From Orrella daihaiensis (GTDB taxonomy: Bacteria; Pseudomonadota; Gammaproteobacteria; Burkholderiales; Burkholderiaceae_B): a stretch of 64,000 nt of DNA. Below are positions 61,700-64,000 of the stretch, one piece after another. Both the position numbers and the translations under genes were made by a program. Below the pieces are notes generated by a model. It saw only the letters and a program-made list of their open reading frames with translations, was not told where the DNA came from and made no database searches. The first letter of the stretch is position 1; each line of letters begins with the position of its first letter. Where the stretch lies: the NCBI RefSeq assembly GCF_022811525.1, contig NZ_CP063982.1, positions 310,001 to 374,000 on the forward strand. Reading direction: 5' to 3'.

Positions 61700-63613
61700 T
61701 CAAGTCTGGTGATAAATCTGCGCCCCTTTCTTGACGAACTCCACGGCCTTTTCCTGCATGCCTTTTTCAAGTGCAGAGGCTTCTGACAAGCCTTGCTTTT
61801 GAGCGTACTCACGCACATCTTGCGTGATCTTCATGCTGCAAAAGTGTGGTCCGCACATCGAACAAAAGTGAGCGACTTTCATTGAGTCTTTAGGCAGGGT
61901 CTCGTCATGAAAATCTTTGGCCGTATCTGGATCAAGGCCTAGATTGAACTGATCCTCCCAACGGAATTCAAAGCGAGCCTTTGACAAGGCGTTATCACGA
62001 ATGGCTGCGCCTGGATGTCCTTTGGCGAGATCCGCCGCATGGGCTGCAATCTTATAGGTGATGATCCCGTCCTTCACGTCTTTTTTGTTGGGCAACCCGA
62101 GGTGTTCTTTGGGTGTGACATAACAAAGCATGGCCGTGCCGTACCAACCGATGAGTGCAGCACCGATGCCCGATGTGATGTGATCGTAGCCAGGCGCAAT
62201 GTCGGTCGTCAGCGGCCCGAGCGTATAAAACGGCGCTTCATGGCAATGCTCAAGTTGCAACTCCATGTTCTCTTTGATCATATGCATCGGCACATGACCG
62301 GGGCCTTCAATCATGACTTGCACATCATGTTTCCAGGCGATCTGGGTCAGCTCCCCGAGGGTCTTGAGCTCAGCAAATTGGGCTTCGTCGTTGGCGTCGT
62401 AGGTCGAACCTGGACGCAAGCCATCACCGAGTGAGAAGCTGACGTCATACGCTTTCATGATCTCGCAAATCTCTTCGAAGTGCTCGTACAGAAAGCTTTC
62501 TTTGTGATGGGCCAGACACCACTTGGCCATGATCGAACCGCCGCGTGAGACGATGCCGGTCATGCGGTCGGCCGTCATCGGGATGAAAGGCAAGCGAACA
62601 CCGGCATGAATGGTGAAATAGTCCACGCCTTGTTCGGCTTGTTCGATCAGGGTGTCTTTAAAGATCTCCCAGGTCAGTTCCTCGGCTTTGCCGTCGACCT
62701 TCTCTAGAGCCTGGTAGATCGGTACGGTGCCGATTGGCACGGGCGAATTGCGGATGATCCATTCGCGGGTTTCATGAATATGTTTACCCGTTGACAAATC
62801 CATCACCGTATCACCACCCCAGCGGATGGCCCATGTCATTTTTTCTACTTCTTCACCGATACCGGAACTGACGGCTGAATTGCCAATATTGGCGTTGATC
62901 TTCACCAGAAAATTGCGGCCGATGGCCATCGGCTCGATTTCCGGGTGGTTAATGTTAGCCGGGATGATGGCGCGCCCGCGTGCGATCTCGTCACGCACGA
63001 ATTCCGGTGTGATCTTTCCGGGTAGTGCGGCTCCAAATGACTGACCCGGGTGCTGACGCAACAGGCGTTTGATTAGCTTGTCACCATCAGGTCCGCTTTG
63101 ACGCACGGATTCAATGTATTGTTCGAGGCGCAGGTTCTCGCGAATCGCCACGTATTCCATTTCCGGCGTGATGATGCCTTGGCGGGCGTAGTGCATTTGG
63201 CTGACATTCTTGCCTGATTTGGCGCGCCGAGGCTGACGCTTTAATTCAAACCGCATGGCCTGCAATGCTGGGTCAGCCAAGCGCTTCTGGCCGTACTGAC
63301 TGCTTGGGCCAGACAGCACTTCAGTATCACCACGCTCTTCGATCCAGTTGGCACGCAATGCTGGCAGACCTTTACGAATATCGATCGATGCATCGGGATC
63401 GGTGTACAAACCGCTGGTGTCATAGACTGTGAGTGGTGGATTTTTTTCTCCGCCGAAGGACGTTGGTGTGTCGGATTGTTCGATCTCGCGAAATGGCACT
63501 CGGATGTCTGGGCGTGAACCAGTTTCGTAAACCTTGCGTGACTTCGGTAGGGGCGCGACTGCAGCAGCATCAACTTCTGCCGTGGCGGCAAGAAACTTGG
63601 GATTGGCATTCAT
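61700..63613 (-). CDS. thiC: Phosphomethylpyrimidine synthase
   Basis: Radical-SAM enzyme converting AIR to HMP-P for thiamin. About 637 residues: VYETGSRPDIRVPFREIEQS, MHYARQGIITPEMEYVAIRE, FVRDEIARGRAIIPANINHP, INANIGNSAVSSGIGEEVEK, GVDYFTIHAGVRLPF, GDGLRPGSTYDANDEAQ and the C-terminal 4Fe-4S motif CSMCGPHFC (Cys-x2-Cys-x4-Cys). Start ATG 63613 (MNANPKFLAA). Controlled by the TPP riboswitch upstream. Its 3' end is present a second time, in decayed form, at 60692-60801. Confidence 0.96.
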   Translation of the reverse strand: MNANPKFLAATAEVDAAAVAPLPKSRKVYETGSRPDIRVPFREIEQSDTPTSFGGEKNPPLTVYDTSGLYTDPDASIDIRKGLPALRANWIEERGDTEVLSGPSSQYGQKRLADPALQAMRFELKRQPRRAKSGKNVSQMHYARQGIITPEMEYVAIRENLRLEQYIESVRQSGPDGDKLIKRLLRQHPGQSFGAALPGKITPEFVRDEIARGRAIIPANINHPEIEPMAIGRNFLVKINANIGNSAVSSGIGEEVEKMTWAIRWGGDTVMDLSTGKHIHETREWIIRNSPVPIGTVPIYQALEKVDGKAEELTWEIFKDTLIEQAEQGVDYFTIHAGVRLPFIPMTADRMTGIVSRGGSIMAKWCLAHHKESFLYEHFEEICEIMKAYDVSFSLGDGLRPGSTYDANDEAQFAELKTLGELTQIAWKHDVQVMIEGPGHVPMHMIKENMELQLEHCHEAPFYTLGPLTTDIAPGYDHITSGIGAALIGWYGTAMLCYVTPKEHLGLPNKKDVKDGIITYKIAAHAADLAKGHPGAAIRDNALSKARFEFRWEDQFNLGLDPDTAKDFHDETLPKDSMKVAHFCSMCGPHFCSMKITQDVREYAQKQGLSEASALEKGMQEKAVEFVKKGAQIYHQT

Positions 63614-63674
63614 GTGTAGCTCCAAAAAGTGGTTGGAGCCGAGTCGGAAGAAGCCCATCACTGTCGATGGAACA

Positions 63675-63755
63675 CGCTTCCAGCGTCGGCATTATCCGGA
63701 CTGGTTCGAAGGGACTCTCTCAACCGGGACGTTGATCCCAGTACCCCTGCGTTGC
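63675..63755 (-). promoter_or_regulatory. TPP riboswitch (THI element) of thiC
   Basis: Minus strand, in order: CAGGGGTACTGGGATCAACG, GGTTGAGAGAGTCCCTTCGA, ACCAGTCCGGATAATGCCGA and CGCTGGAAGCG. The CTGAGA-type loop, the CCCTT-GAACC strand and GGATAATGCC are the TPP aptamer signature. It lies about 60 bases ahead of the thiC ATG. Bound TPP lowers thiC expression. Confidence 0.93.
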
Positions 63756-63885
63756 GTGATTAGTATAGGCTGATCGCGTTGCTATGTCGCAGTTTGTCGT
63801 GATTTTTGTGCTGGATGTGGCGCCTGTCGCCTCGTCGAATGAGGTATCTGCAGAACGACAGGTGTTGAAGTATGTATGTATACTA

Positions 63886-63897
63886 CGAGGTAATACC
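63886..63897. promoter_or_regulatory. Possible operator before the RHH gene
   Basis: GGTAATACC is a near palindrome within GTATACTACGAGGTAATACC, just ahead of the gene at 63918. RHH antitoxins bind such short repeats at their own promoters. Tentative. Confidence 0.3.
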
Positions 63898-63917
63898 TTT
63901 TATTGCGAAGTGAAAAC

Positions 63918-64000
63918 ATGTCCAAGCCCTACGCAACCGCTAGGCAAATCGCACCCGTGGCTGTGAAACTTGATGCCGACATGAAAAACCGGTTACAGGC
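63918..64000 (+). CDS. Ribbon-helix-helix antitoxin-like protein (5' part only)
   Basis: 27 codons from ATG 63918 to the edge: MSKPYATARQIAPVAVKLDA, then DMKNRLQ. The strand VAVKLDADMKNRLQ is typical of CopG/RelB-type ribbon-helix-helix DNA-binding antitoxins (beta strand then helix A). The usual next gene would be a ParE- or RelE-type toxin, outside the window. Identification from a fragment is limited. Confidence 0.6.
   Translation, partial: MSKPYATARQIAPVAVKLDADMKNRLQ

Noticed and set aside
63784..63966. A 60-codon frame at the right end
   Set aside because: It overlaps the RHH gene start in another frame, has no ribosome site and shows no family pattern.

Overview
The window looks like part of a chromosome from a betaproteobacterium of the order Burkholderiales, most likely near the Alcaligenaceae. 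This rests on gene content and order rather than on any rRNA: rhodanese-grxC-secB-gpsA, gpmA-envC-ctpA-moeB, kdsD-kdsC-lptC-lptA-lptB-hpf-ptsN-hprK-rapZ, ubiE-(Tim44)-ubiJ-ubiB, phoB-phoR, and a very large DUF3683-type FAD/Fe-S oxidoreductase. The DNA is moderately GC-rich and packed very tightly. Many gene pairs overlap by 4 bases, and three convergent pairs share a 4-base palindrome as both stop codons. I saw no rRNA, tRNA, CRISPR array or insertion sequence.

Layout. 1-5400: a truncated Ntn-hydrolase (choloylglycine hydrolase family), galactarate dehydratase with a small partner gene, a PaiB-like FMN protein, nitronate monooxygenase and a BioC-like methyltransferase. 5400-13300: ComF-like protein, trmL, gpsA, secB, grxC, rhodanese, gpmA, envC-like, ctpA, moeB. 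13250-20700: HAD nucleotidase, argB, TlpA-like thioredoxin, dolP, gmhA, a pabB-pabC fusion, rsmI, rlpA. 20700-27300: rapZ, hprK, ptsN, hpf and the LPS block lptB-lptA-lptC-kdsC-kdsD. 27300-34700: purT, ilvA, a YqaA-like membrane protein and the DUF3683 oxidoreductase. 34660-37650: pxpA, pxpC, pxpB (5-oxoprolinase) and a VOC protein. 37740-45560: phoR-phoB with a Pho box, ubiE, Tim44-domain protein, ubiJ, ubiB, a ferritin-like diiron protein and rfaE2. 45560-52200: one leftward run btuB-btuF-thiG-thiD-pcm-tolC headed by a cobalamin riboswitch. 52347-56123: metH.

The right end (56.1-64 kb) is accessory in character. It holds a 1401-residue cysteine-free protein ending in a DUF4114-type motif, then a HigB/HigA toxin-antitoxin pair. 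A decayed copy of the 3' end of thiC lies left of higBA, and intact thiC, with its TPP riboswitch, lies to the right. The last bases begin a ribbon-helix-helix antitoxin-like gene. The degenerate thiC end suggests that the higBA segment arrived with, or caused, a replacement of the thiC 3' end.

How parts fit together. The LPS genes make and activate Kdo (kdsD, kdsC) and export LPS (lptCAB). hpf, ptsN, hprK and rapZ form the usual regulatory block, but rpoN is absent from its common place between lptB and hpf. B12 uptake (btuB, btuF) stands divergently beside the B12-dependent methionine synthase metH, and thiG is translationally coupled to btuF. Thiamin thiazole synthesis may therefore be under B12 control here, while thiC is under TPP control. 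The strongest leads are the thiC remnant with higBA, the B12 riboswitch driving thiG/thiD, and the DUF4114 protein.
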